64,000 nt of DNA, from NCBI RefSeq assembly GCF_023973825.1, contig NC_090124.1, positions 2,535,501 through 2,599,500 of the forward strand. Direction: 5' to 3'. Of this stretch, positions 1 to 13,218 are shown piece by piece. This DNA is from Plasmodium brasilianum (taxonomy: Eukaryota > Apicomplexa > Aconoidasida > Haemosporida > Plasmodiidae). A program made the position numbers and the translations under genes. Under the pieces are notes generated by a model. It was not told the DNA's origin, did not search any database, and worked only from the letters and a program-made list of their open reading frames with translations. The stretch's first letter is position 1; every line of letters starts with the position of its first letter.

Positions 1-3000
1 GCATGTTTTTTTGTTTGAATAAATATACTAAAAAGATAGAAAATATGAGAATTATCAATGCGAATTAATCTGTATTGTGAAAGTGAAGAGATTTATAATA
101 AAAATTTTAATATAAAATATTTATTTGTAATTTTTTTTTATAATATTAATTATTACGCTATTTTATTAAAATATTTTCTTTTGTTTATGCAATATAATAT
201 GTAAAATAATTATATTATAATAATATTTTTTTTTTTGAATTATACAATATTTTCTTTTAGTTTTATTTATAAGAGATAAAAAAGAAATATTCTATAAAAA
301 TGAAAAAATTTGACGTTATATTAATTCATACTGTTACATATTTAGGTGTATATGAAAAATAAAATAACTAAATATTAACTTATAACACAATGTAAATTAT
401 TACATAAATTATATTATCATAATTTTATTCCCATATATCTATCAGTAGGTGTCTCAAATCTTCAATATTAAAAATGTAAACTTATTTTAATTTTTGTTTT
501 TTTTTTAACAATTAAAGAAATTTATTATATTATATATTTTACATAAATATGTATTCAAAAATTTTTATCTTTTATTTTTTAATCATCTATTAATATTTAA
601 TAATATTAATAATTGATAATTAAAAAGGTACGGTTTATATGGAAAAAATTGAGAAATGATATTAAATTAAAGAAAAAACATTCCTACCGGGTGCAAAAGA
701 GAGATGTATTACTAAAAGACTCTTTAATATAATGTATAAAAACTATTTTAATTAGAACTGTATAATTAAATGAAATATTATCATAATAAAAATTTTTCAT
801 ATCATTTAAAAGACATATTTGTAAATTATTTATTTTTATCCCTTAAGATCATTAGTTTTCCATTTATATATATTTTTATAGGGTTCATGAATTTTTTATG
901 ACACAACATTCTCGTTTATTACAGTGCCGAGGAGGGAAACTAGTAAATTATATTGAGTAGATTTAGCATTGAAATAGAAAATTAAGTTAAATTTTCTACG
1001 ATCAAAAAAAAAAAAGAACAATGTTTTTTTTTAATTGTGCGTGTTACTGTTGTTCTTTTAATTATAACTATATTTATTATTTTTTTTTTAACCTTGTTTG
1101 AATTTTTTTTCAAATGTGAACATACGTTTATGATTAAAAGATACAAATTACATATGTATATATTTCTAAAATGTTATTTACTTAATAATTTAACTTCTCA
1201 TTTTCATCTCACTCTTTTATCTCTCCGTTTTACCTCAAATTTTTTTTTTTTGCATTTAATTTTCTAAAAATTAAAATATAAAATATTATTAAATATAAAT
1301 AAAATTATCGCATGCGAAAATTTTCTGAAATAAGATAAAGCATAACTTGCATTTCGTAATTGTTACAAAGTTCCTGAATTGTTAGTATTACTTTGGTGTG
1401 TTATAACAATTATTATGATATATGTAAATATAATTCTAAATTTTGCTTTATTTTTTGTGTTTGGTGTATTGCTTTTCATTGTAGGTCTAGATATTAATTG
1501 AGTTTACATGCATAAATTTTAATAATTTAAAAAGAAAGAAATGCAAAAATTAATAATATGCATATGTAAACCTTATAAATATGGTAATCCTAAGCATTTC
1601 TATATATTTTTTTAGGTTATAGGTATATGTATCAAGAAAACCTATTCATCCTGTAAGGTTTTTACGCCTATAAAGTAGAAAATAAAGAAGAAGCAATATC
1701 ATATCTTACGAGATGCTGCATTAGTGACTCAAAAAAAAAGAAAATAAGAAAAATAAAAAAAAGTAACATAACAAGAAATGTTATTTATAATAATACAAAA
1801 TATATAACTATAACAGTAAAATTTTGGAGTGATTTTTCTTTTCCCCTCTTCTTTCTATGTTAACAAAGCAATTACAAATTTTTTTTTAAGGAGGAAGATA
1901 GATCTACATATACATATTTTATGAAAAAGAGATAAAAAGAAAAAAGGGAAATTTAACTGTTTGCAACGTTTCTTTAATTTATTATTGCTTCCCATATTTG
2001 GTATAAAAAGCTTAAAATCCATAAAATAAGAAAGTAATTATGTACTTTCTGACATATTACAGATATTAAAGTAGAAAACATTTGTTTTCAAAGTATTTAT
2101 TTGTGTTAACAATACTGCTATACTGTGTACATATATGTGTGCATATGAATGTGCATATGTACATGTGCATATGAATATGTATGTATGTAAATGCTTATAG
2201 GTGAATGTGTAAATACGTATACTTACATAAGGTAAGGTATCCATTTACATATTTCAATACATATGCTTTGTATATTTCAAAAAATGAATCTTTATTCTTA
2301 AACATGAAAAAACACTTTGAATTATATATCTATATTATTAACAGGGTTGTAAGAAAGTTTTCCAGCCTAAAGAGAGAATACATAAAAATAATAACTAATT
2401 AAACAAATGAGATGTATTTTTTACTTTTGGATTTATCTATTTCATTTTACGAAATCATTACAGCAGTTCCTTATTATGGCTTAGGTTGATATATATATAT
2501 GAAATTTTTTTTTTGTGTTGTTGTACTCGTTATGTGTGATACGAATGAAAGAACACATAAGAAAAATACTTTCGTAAAAACAATAATGCTTATTTAATCT
2601 ATTTAAAGCAAAGTAAATTGAATAAGGAATTTATCATAGAATGACAATTTTATGTTAATAACTTAAACAATTTGAGGAAATAACTAAGTTAATATATATG
2701 AACCTTAGTATGAGAGCATTGTTCATGATTAGATGCTTATCTATGCATACAACGCTCACGCATATATATTCTTTTTTTGTTACACTCTTTGTCTTTGTAT
2801 GTGTTAGTTTATTTATATTAAAAATCATAAAAAGGTAATCATGTGTACATATATATATGTATACAATCTTTTGCACATTGGAAATTTATTTACATGATAT
2901 TAATGGCATTACCAACTTACGTTAATCCGTTATAGATGTGAACAAATTAGAGTAAGTTCATTTACAAAGGAGAGAATGCAATGGAAGATAAAATTCAGAT

Positions 3001-6000
3001 AAATGAAAAGGGAAAAGAACAACAATGAATAAAGTTCTTTGAAAAAGTTACTTTTCTTACAGATGTAAATAAAGAAAAAGGATAAAAAAATATATACTAT
3101 GAGTAATTTGAACAATGAGGTTTTTAAATTGTCTATTTGGAAAGGAAATTCATTTAACTGTAGCCCATTCTATGTTTAGTCTGAATTGCTAATGTACTTT
3201 TGATAATCTCTTTTAAAGATCTTTATAAAGATATTAGTTAATGCATTCATCGTAAGCACGACGAAGCAAAAAAAAGAATATAAATAATACAGAAGTATAA
3301 AGAGTAAAGGTATAAGCGAAAACTTGAAAGTTATTAGTTCGTCGTAGTATGATAGAAAACATTTAGTATAAGTAAATAAGTGTACATATACACAAACTGT
3401 ACTTATATTCTGATACATATGTTCAAATATTCAGTATAGTTAAAAAAATATGCAAAGAAGTACACACATGTACTACTAAAAATATAAACAAGGATATTAC
3501 ATATGCAAGTTTTCATGTAATGAATGAATTCATATGGAACACAGAAAAAGGAAAAAATTATACATTAATTTTTTTTTCCTGTAAGAATTACGTTAGTTAT
3601 ATGCAAAGAAACCAAGGCACAGTAAGAAAGTGTTAAATATATTTTGAAAAAAATAGATTAATTAAAAAAAATGTTTGTAAAATTCTAGATTAATTTAAAA
3701 TGCACATGAATAAAACACATAATGGTTCTAATTTATTGATTATTTTAATACACATATGTTTTTATGGACTTGCTTCAAAAGAAATCATATTGTACTAGTA
3801 TTGTTGATAAGATTCAATAGTTATACTATGTGTGATACTGCAAAAATATTACCTAATATAATTATGTGAAAATAGTAATTTCAATGAAAATATGTATAGA
3901 GCGAATAAATTAATTTTTAAATAAAATATTAACATAAAAAAACACATATGACTCATTATAATATTAAGAACACGCTAAATTAGAAGTAACCTAATCCATT
4001 ATATCATACGTTGTATATATGATAAATGATTATTAGAATTGACATTTTATCTACAATAATTTTAAAAATATTATGGTATTAATATAAATATATATGAATT
4101 AATAGATATACATATATAAAATAAATAAATATATTTAATTGTTATACTACTTCATGTCGTACGTGTTCACTCAGGAAATAATATATTTCAAAAAAAATGA
4201 CAATTTTATATTTAATTTTCTTTCATTTTGTTGAATATGAACAATTATATAATTTAAATTGATGTGAATATTTTTAATAGTTCGAACATGCATAAAATAA
4301 TTTAGGAAAAAACAAAAGTCATATGAATTTTCAATTATATTAGTTATATGTATATTTAGGAAATAATTATATAAATGAATATTACGATTTTACCTAATTT
4401 TTATAATTATATATTCTCTCTAATAGATGATATTTATTATCATGTTGCGCCATTATACATTTTTATATAAACACAAATTTGTACATTTTTACAAATGGAC
4501 ATCCAGATGAGAGAATTATTTAAAGATACTGAAAAACAAATCTTTTTGAATGTAGTTATATCTATGTGTATGTATATATATACTACGTAAATATGAAAAT
4601 CTGAAATAAAAAAGACTACTATCTCATTTGTGTGTAATATTAAAATTTAATATGTATTATATAGTCTATTATAAATTTAAAGATTTTATATATTGTTTTT
4701 TAATTATTTTTTAGAAAGGAAATTTGTTAACTTACATTAGTTTTAATTTATCATTATATCATCAAAATAATATATATATACACTGTGTTTTTATAACTAT
4801 CTATATTTACTCTATTCAAAAAGTATTATGGAATATAACTGTTTCTGCTTTTATAGATAGATTTTACAAAACATCTAATTTATTTTATGTTAATATATGT
4901 AGTTTAATATAAGATTATGGGTAATATTTATTATTAAATAAATAGAAAATAGATAAGTTTTTATCTCCGTAAAAATGTCAAAATTTGAAGAAATGCATTA
5001 AATATTTTTCTAAATTTTATTGTATATTTTTTTATATCTTATTTCATTGTATTTCTTAAGGTTATTATTTTTTTTTACAATGATTTTTTGATGGAATTAA
5101 TTTTTAAGTAACCTATTTAGTAAAAGTTTTATTTTATTACATTTTTTTTTTTTAATTTTTTCATTTCTATAGAACCTATAAATTAATATTTTTTTATTTA
5201 AAAAATAACATGATAAGAAAATATAAATTATTTAATTCTTAGATTTAATAAATTTTACTTTGGCGATGATAAATAAAATGCATTATTTTAAATTATATAA
5301 CAGTTATAATATGTCATTTATAATAAGATGGAACAAACATATAAAAGTGTTAAAATGGAAAATATTTTTTAAAACAGAAAAGTTTGTACGTAAACTAAAT
5401 CCTTGAGTATAATTTTTATAAAATTACAGTATAAATTCTCTGCATGTCGTAGGTTTATATTACATGCTATGTTAAATATATGCCCTATAAAAAATTTGTC
5501 ATTTTTTGTTTCCGTTCAGTAGTATTAATACTATTGTATACTATGCAGCAATAAATGTTTTGCAATTATAAGATGATTATTTTAAGGTATAAACTATATA
5601 ATAAAGTAAGCGTATTCTTAGGATGGTAATGAACAAAATAAATGAATATATTCCTAGTATAAGCTAATGTACGTATTCTCAGCGCATATATTTTTTTTAT
5701 TTTAATTATGAAATAAAATTCATATGAACTAAAATAGTTATTTTATTTTAATTGTCTTATGGAAATTACTGCTAATAAAAATTTAGAATTGTCCTGTTAG
5801 ACCATTAATATATATATATATGTATATTTTTTTTTTTTTTTTTGAGCATTTATGAATAATATTAGATTTAAAAAAAATGATTTATATTATGGTTCTTTTT
5901 TTATAACGTTTTTGAATATATTTACAAAAATGTATTTAAAATTAAGTTTGCCTTTTTATACTCTATATTTTTACTTTATTTATGTAATTTTGTCCTTTTT

Positions 6001-6110
6001 TAAAATATAATATAACAATGTAAAAAAATATACGTATTTATCGCTATTTTGTAGATAAACTATTATTATTTTACTTAATTAAATATATTGTAGCATTAAA
6101 TTATACTAAT
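1..6110. other. Gene-poor AT-rich subtelomeric spacer
   Basis: I see no supportable gene here. The stretch is poly-T, poly-A and TA-rich, and stops are frequent in all frames. Short open stretches on both strands look like low-complexity shadows. From about 5,230 onward it aligns with sequence beginning near 35,030, as part of the 5' flank duplicated together with the fam-l/fam-m array. The part at 1,850-3,650 is less AT-rich and is listed separately. Confidence 0.7.
1850..3650. other. Compositionally distinct, less AT-rich segment
   Basis: This stretch has visibly more G and C than its surroundings and contains alternating CATATG/GTACAT-like microsatellite around 2,120-2,230. It also contains purine-rich runs (about 2,940-3,120 and 3,240-3,360) that resemble coding strands but are cut by several stops in every frame. 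No family could be recognised. It could be a decayed gene or a structured non-coding subtelomeric element. Confidence 0.35.
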
Positions 6111-6862
6111 ATGAAAAAAGACAAATAATCCTTACCTCTATTTTTTATTTGGAGTTGTTCGAATTTATATTATGAGATGTAATGATAGTATAGATAAAAA
6201 TTTGCCTTATATTTTTTGATAACTCACCTAAAATATACTTATAAGTAAATATTCGTTATACGTAAGTAAATTTATCATATCATAAATAATAAAAATATAA
6301 TTTTTTTCATTGTAGTGTACCTTAGATAAATCTTTAGATAATTAGAGCAGAAAGGATCGAACCTTAGACTGAACAACTGACATATTATTATCAGAAAATT
6401 AGTAAGGTACAAATAATATACTATTAAAGATATATTATATCAATTTGGATAAATGATAAAGAGAATGAAGATGATTATGTTAAATGGGCTTATGGTTGAA
6501 AAGGTTAGCATAAGGTTAAATATAATTCAAATACTATATAAAATAAATTAGTCAAGAAATGAGAGTTTATTATATGAGTCATTTGCAGTGATAAATATAT
6601 TTTTGTTTTTGAAAAACAATTATATAGAGGATTTAGTTATATATATTAATGCCGAAAATATATCAATACTACACACAAAAAAAGTATAAAATATTCATCA
6701 TTTATGAGTATCTCATTATTATTTACTATATGGGAATATTTTCATTTATAATATTTTTGTTAATTTTTTATTTCTTATTCCGTTATTAAATATATTGTTT
6801 ATTAGATTAAGTGTTACAAAGAAAATTATTTACTCTAATAAGGTATAACTTAAATATAGATA
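6111..6862 (+). pseudogene. Decayed fam-m-like gene (relic 1)
   Basis: Relic of a two-exon fam-m-type gene. An ATG at 6,111 begins a degenerate signal exon that keeps the family's Trp-x-Cys motif followed by Asn-Leu-Tyr-Tyr, then a donor-like GTAATGATAG that resembles the live genes' GTATGATAA. After a T-rich stretch ending in TAG, about 6,316 onward reads as a Lys-Ser-Leu-Asp block, then a TLD block and ILLS at the place of the Asp-Thr-Arg and Arg-Leu-Leu motifs of intact copies, with several stops. A hydrophobic stretch follows, and the end near 6,800-6,862 resembles the fam-m C-terminus (KI..NEKY.KIKL) with stops. No function is expected. The assignment is by eye from motif order, not by alignment software. 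Confidence 0.55.
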
Positions 6863-8509
6863 ATTACTTTATATTGTTATTTATTGGCTATTTATAAACT
6901 GGTAAACATTTTAAAATAAATCATTAGAATATGAGAAAATTAAATTATACCCTATTTACATTTCATATATTGTTTTCAGAAATAATATTTTTCATGAACC
7001 TAATGAAATCTTTCTATGTACTTAATGATATTATATTTTTATTGAAAACAACTGTTGTATAATTATAATTCTATTCTTATGCTCCCTGAATATATAGAAA
7101 TACATATAGATATACAAAGTAAAGGAAAATATATTAAATATTTTTAGTATTTAAAATGTTTCAAAATTATCCTTATTATAAAAATAAATTATATTGACGT
7201 AATTTAATACTCTTATGCATTGTATATATATATATTTTTTTCTAAACATATAAATGTAAAATTGATATTTCTCTATATTTACAATATAAATGTGTGCTTT
7301 ATAAGAAAAAATTATATATATAATATGTATCATGCATATTTTCATTATGATAAATATGTTATGGTTTAATTTAACATATAAAATCATAGTTAATTTGACT
7401 TCATTAATCTAGTAAAGTGATTTTTATTTTTAAAAATTATATTTTTTTTATTTTATATGGTTTTAAGTGATAATTTGAATGATCTGTTAAATAAATTTTT
7501 GTATATTAGTTTAAATTTCAATATATTATGTTACTCTTCATATAATAAAATCAAAAACATATTTGTTTTTGTGTTTATATGTATTTTTTATTTAAAAGTA
7601 TATATAAAAAGTCATATTTATAAAAAATTTATTATGCGAAATGTATGTTTCATAACCTATTTGATGTAATCATTTTTGGAATAAAATTTCTGTATTGTTC
7701 ATGTATGAAAATATGAATAAATAATAATGTAATTTTCCTATAAAGTGTCAATTATAAGTGGAATATTATAGATTTAAGAATTCTTGAATTATTATTTTTA
7801 AATGAGGGCTTATGAATTTCTAACATCACTTTTTATCTTATATAATTGTTGGAGCTAACAACTATTCTAAAATATTACTTAAATATAGGTGAAATATATA
7901 ATGATATCAAAAAACCATATTTATTTTACCACTGAAATAGTTAAAGAACTAAATTATATTACCCATAATATTCTTATGTATTATACTTTGTAAAAAATTA
8001 CACTATAAATAGTTATTTCTTTATTTTTATATTTCTTATATATATATATATATATAACACTAAAAAAAATACAAAGTAATATAAAAAAAGGTCGACAAAT
8101 TTATAAATTTTTCTTTTATATAGAATAATATAAATTATATCTAATTGAACACAATAACCTTGGACAATTAAATTAATATGGTAAAGGATTAGTTTTTATA
8201 TACCTTTTAAATATATACTTGTTAAGTGAGTTAAGCGATTTTCTATAAATTTGTTGTTATAAATATGTCACAGATCATTAAATAAAGTAAATATTTATTA
8301 AGAAACCAATTATAATAATACAAAGAAAATAAAACAAAAAGTGCAAAATATTGTTTTCTTCATTTATTATTTTATTGTTATAATAATTAATATTATTCAT
8401 AGTATAACAAGTTTTTCCATAATATAAACGTTATAAAGTTATAAATGTTAATAAGAAAATGTCAGTTAATTCAGTAGTACTTCAATCAGTGCAGAGAATA
8501 ATGTATTGT
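6863..8509. other. Intergenic, duplicated 5' flank of fam-l copy 1
   Basis: No gene is seen. The sequence aligns, with divergence, to about 36,650-38,286 upstream of the second fam-l copy. Several patches match closely, for example around 6,590-6,650 (just inside the relic) and 7,080-7,400. A short TA microsatellite lies at about 8,037-8,056. Confidence 0.6.
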
Positions 8510-8540
8510 CTATATTCTCTATATTCTATATGTACTCTAT
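8510..8540 (+). promoter_or_regulatory. Conserved upstream element of fam-l copy 1
   Basis: CTATATTCTCTATATTCTAT begins 415 bp before the fam-l start codon. The same C/T-rich core occurs 389-428 bp upstream of all six recognisable fam-l/fam-m genes in the window. Position and conservation suggest a core promoter or transcription-factor site; the function is inferred. Confidence 0.55.
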
Positions 8541-8924
8541 AGTTAGAAATATTATAAAATCATATATATGATTTTTTTTTTTATTTTGTAATTTAGTAAA
8601 AATAATTATTTTATTAGCTTACTACATTAAATAAATAATTTATATGTTTTGAATATTTATAATTGAATTTATTTTATATTATATTTTGTAAAGTTACTTT
8701 ATTATAAACAGTATTAACATAACAATTTTAGAATATATTATTGCACTTATATATTTTTTTCTTTCTTATAAAACAAATTACACTTATACAATAATTTTTA
8801 TAATTTTATAATAAGGCAAAAAAAATTAAATAAGTAATAATATAGTTCTATAGGATTAAAAGTATATTATATTATTCTTAATTTTATCATTTCGGAGTTT
8901 ATTACCGTATTAAATACTTATATC

Positions 8925-9922
8925 ATGGAACAAAAAATTAAGTCGCTGTTATTTATTAAAATTATTACGTCTAACCTATTAATTTGGATATGTCATTATA
9001 TTTCTACAGTATAATATCACTATTTAAGGATATGTGTGCTAGTTTTATTTTTCGTATTTTATTTTTATTTGTTTTTGTTTTTGTACGAATTTATACATTT
9101 GATGAATAATCTTTTTTTTTATTTTTTTTTTAGAGTGAATTTAACAAATCGTTAGTTGAAAGCTACAATAATCGTAGTAATTTATATACAAGGAATTATC
9201 GTGTAATGGTAAAATATAAGCGCAATAAGGTTTCAACTACTGTATGTTTAAAAGAAGAGATACAAAATGGAGTACAAGATAAAAAAGATATAACTAATAA
9301 TGAAAAATGGGACGAAGATAAAAAGAAGCAATCATGTGAAAGTTCATCTATGAGTACGAGAGGCCATAAGAAAAATAAAAAAAATAAATCATGTATATTT
9401 GAAACAATGAAATATTCCAATTTAGAAAAAAAAATATTCAAGGAACTTGATTACGTAGATTTTCTTAGAAACAACAGAACAATTAGTAATAAAATTTACA
9501 AAAAAATAATGCGTAAAAAATGTTCATTAAGGATCGTTTTGCCTTTATTATTGTTATTATTTTTATTAATATCGTTTATATTAGATCTATCAAATAGTTT
9601 TGGACTCGTAAAAGGGTTGCGTGAAATATTGAATTTATACGCTAGTAAATTTTGGTACAGTTCTTTACATTCGTTTTTGAAGAAATCGCCTTTAAATTGG
9701 TTATTTAAGTCAGGGGATAAATTAAAATATAAAGTATCACGCGGGCCTAATAATGTGAGTGTTGTAGAAGATTATACTTATGTTTATCAATTTTTTGACT
9801 TTTTATTATATGTCATACCTTTCATTATATTAGGTGTCACAATTATATCAGGGGTTATTTATTACCATAAAAAAGTTAAGAAATATGAAAAAATTAAATT
9901 CAGGAAAAGATATAATGAATAG
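8925..9922 (+). CDS. Plasmodium exported protein, fam-l family (copy 1)
   Basis: Two-exon gene: exon 1 at 8925-9008 (28 codons, hydrophobic signal-like, MEQKIKSLLF start), intron 9009-9133 (GT...TTTTAG), exon 2 at 9134-9922; about 290 aa. The diagnostic fam-l block is present: CIFET, then Lys-Tyr-Ser-Asn-Leu-Glu, KKIFKELDY and a DFL/NNRTIS stretch. A first membrane segment lies at about 161-181 (LPLLLLLFLLISFIL), a variable loop follows, and a second membrane segment at about 250-272 is followed by the basic tail YYHKKVKKYEKIKFRKR. The export motif position, where the other copies have Arg-Leu-Leu, here reads RVMVK (51-55), so the key Leu is lost. fam-l/fam-m proteins are known as exported P. 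malariae proteins with a proposed RH5-like fold; their role is unproven. It pairs with the fam-m gene 3.3 kb downstream on the same strand. Confidence 0.88.
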
Positions 9923-12815
9923 AATGTTATATATTTTTTTATGCAATGAATTTGTTAACATAAACAAACATATATAATATCTTTAGTTATGTATTTATTA
10001 ATTTTACCTGTTATTACTTAAAATTTACAATTTTATGAGTAGACCTACCTATAAGTGTCATGTTTTGTGCACTGTAATCTAAAAATATTATCTTTTTAGT
10101 ATTTTTCTTCGTTTGAATTTTTTCATGTTTTTAAATGTATACTTTAAAGTATTTTTTCAGTTTAATTAAATATTATGTTTTAATGTATATATATTTGTAC
10201 ACTTAAATAGGTTTTTATATAAAATATAAATTTATGAGTTATAATTAAAATATAATAGGATAACTCACATAATTTTATTGAAGTCCTTATTTAATTTATA
10301 TTTGAACTATAAGAAATTATACTTTCTATTTTTTCTCATATTCGAGAATAAAATTATTATTTATAGGAGTATTTATAAAAAGTGTATTATTGTTTTTATA
10401 TTGTAAATATATGTTTTGTATTGCATTTAATGAAATTAAGTGAATATACATTGTTGTATTGATATATATAAGTAATGTTATTTAAAATAAACTATGCAGT
10501 TTATCTTTTTATATATATAAGTTTTATAACAAAAAAATGTATTAATACAAGCGAAATATCATTTTGAATGAATTAAATAAAGTATCATGTTAATATTAAT
10601 GAATCACTATAAAAATGTTTTTATTAGTACAATATATGATATAATCCAATCATGTAAAAGGTATACATATATGAAACGTTTATAGTTTAAAATTATTATA
10701 TATATAAAATCAGTGTTCAGGGAAATAAACAGTTCTATAGCAACAAGTATTAATTGTAATCATAAAATTAACAAAAGATCATTTTCTTTTCCTTCAATTA
10801 CTTGTATATATTCATATAAACTTATATAATATTTGAGCATATAGTATAACAAATGGATTAACTTTATAGATACATGTAATTGTAGAAACATTATAAATCA
10901 TTATATTATAAAAGACACATAAATAAAATCATGAAATTTTATCAACATAATTTATTATTAAAATGTAAAGCATTTGTTAATGTATAATTCCTAGGAGTAT
11001 AAGAGGAAAAATGTAACATTTTAAAGGAAATATAATAGAAGAACGCATATTATGCAAAAGTTATGGATTAAATTTCCGCTTTAAATGTAAGTATATTTTT
11101 ATTATTATTTAGAAAAAAATTATATTTAAAGAAGAAAAATTAAATTCATTATATTAGGTATATTATTGAAATTATTATTTATTAGAACAACAATATATTA
11201 AAATAAATGATGTATTTAGTATTATGCAGTAACGAAAACATTATCGATTATACATTGAATGCAAGAAACATTTCAAAATTAACAGGAAGATATATATATA
11301 TATATACAGCCATAATTCACCTTGTATTTATTTAACTAGGATAAAACTAAACATATTTTAATGCATAAAAACTGTTTACATACTATACTTTAATTCTAGA
11401 ACAACATAATAATTTAGATATGTATATAAATAATTAATAATAAATAATTTTGAAAAAATTTGTAGAACCAATGACCGTTTTTAATCATGATAAATTCTTA
11501 GTACATATAAATATTTAGCACGATTTCATTATATATATGATATCTTTTTAATAAGTTATATATGAATTATTATAAGTTATTAAAATTGGTTAATTTATAA
11601 TATAGATGGATATATTAACCTAAGTTAAAGAGTTAATAAAATTGTTATAGTTTCAACAAAATTAAAAAAATTAAGAGCATTTATAAATTAACAACTCGGC
11701 AAATGATTTTAAGCAATGAAAGTAAAATAATCATGTTCATAAGCTGTTTCTTTAAAATATATATGTAGAATTTTAACATTAATTTTTTTTACTTTTTTAT
11801 AATATCTTAATTATTTCAATTGAATAGTAATATTTTAGAAAAAAAACAATATAATTTAATAATTGATGATTAGAATAATATTTTTTTCTAGATAACAATT
11901 ATATACGTATTAGATTCTATTATATAATAATTAAGAAAGGGAAATATATAAACACAAAACATCCTAACTCATAATGAAATTTTTAACGAAGCAATATTTA
12001 TGTATGTTCATTTTTTAAATTATATCTCTAAACTAAATTACTGACATTATTTATTTGTAAAAGAATAAATAAAAATATGATATGTTAGTTTTAAAACTGT
12101 CAACATAAAATTTACTATATCATATATTTCGGTAAATAATTCTATCATCTTTTATTATTTGTTGTATATATATTATAAACTGCAAAATGCTATTTGCAAA
12201 TATATTTTATTTGAAATATATTAAGATGAACACAATTACATATAATATTTATATATTAAATTCACACCTAATTTCCATTTTTTGTCTTTTATTTTCTATT
12301 AAGTTAATATATGTTATAAATACATATATTTAATTAAAAAAATATAAAAAAAAATTAAATCTATATATTTTATACGTTTCATTTAGAAAAAATGGGGGTT
12401 AATTTAACTTCACTGAACATAATAATTTAAAATATTATAATGAATAAAAAAATTTTTTGTTCTTATTTACCTTTAAATATATGTATCTTAATGGACTAGA
12501 TAGAATAATATAAATTGAATTTTTTGAAAAAATTATATATAATAAAGGAACACATGAGCTCAAGTAGTAACTAATGAAAGTGTTATAAAAATTTAATAAA
12601 AAATGTTATACAGAATATTGCTATATTTATTTATTAGTACAATTATTGCTATTATTATATTGTTATAATAACTAGTATGATCTAAGAAAAATACAACAAA
12701 TTATCCCAATATATAATTATCGTAGAGTTATAATTATTAATAAGATATCATCCTTAAAATTATCAATTATTGTTTTAATATGTAAAAAAATATATTATAC
12801 ATATATAAATATTAT
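9923..12815. other. Intergenic spacer between fam-l and fam-m copy 1
   Basis: No gene is seen. The first ~450 bp carry the shared fam-l/fam-m 3' flank, including the +425 element. The remainder is AT-rich with short TA microsatellites (for example about 11,289-11,306). Confidence 0.6.
10347..10369 (+). promoter_or_regulatory. Conserved 3'-flank element of fam-l copy 1
   Basis: AATAAAATTATTATTTATAG lies about 425 bp after the stop codon. Related sequence occurs 419-429 bp after the stop of all six recognisable fam-l/fam-m genes. It may be a 3' UTR or polyadenylation-region element, or only the conserved edge of the duplicated module. Confidence 0.4.
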
Positions 12816-12844
12816 CTATATTCTCTATTGTATAAGAACTCTAT
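12816..12844 (+). promoter_or_regulatory. Conserved upstream element of fam-m copy 1
   Basis: CTATATTCTCTATTGTATAA followed by GAACTCTA, starting 403 bp before the fam-m start codon. This is the same element as upstream of the other fam-l/fam-m genes. Confidence 0.55.
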
Positions 12845-13218
12845 CAACGTAATAATATATAGCATATTTTTTTATTAGTTTACTCTTAAAAGATTTAAGG
12901 AAAAATTATTTACGTAGTGCACTACATGAAATAATTGTATATTTTGAATACTTATCTATGAATTAATATTATTTATTTTAATAAATCATAGTTTTTTTTT
13001 GAAATATACTAAGATAAAAATATATGATATATTTTTCCAGTTATATTTATTTATTGATGTGGTAAAATGTATTATATTTATATAAATTTAATTATTTACG
13101 AATCAATAATAAAATTAAATTAAAAATTTTTTTTTTTCAATATTATCTCTAGAAGTATATTATAATATTCTTAATTTTTTTACTTAGTGAATATATCAGA
13201 CTATTATATAGTTAAATC

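Noticed and set aside
2038..3418. Several 60-80 codon frames on minus
   Set aside because: They are built from CATATG/GTACAT microsatellite and T-rich sequence. None has a signal exon, splice sites or recognisable motif. Only the unusual composition is reported.
4495..4590. Short frame starting MDIQMRELFKDTEKQIFL on plus
   Set aside because: It looks protein-like for about 25 residues but is too short, with no neighbouring exon or family match.
7151..7669. Two 70-78 codon frames between the relic and fam-l copy 1
   Set aside because: The corresponding duplicated sequence at about 36.9-37.5 kb is not open in the same frames, so selection for a protein is not indicated.
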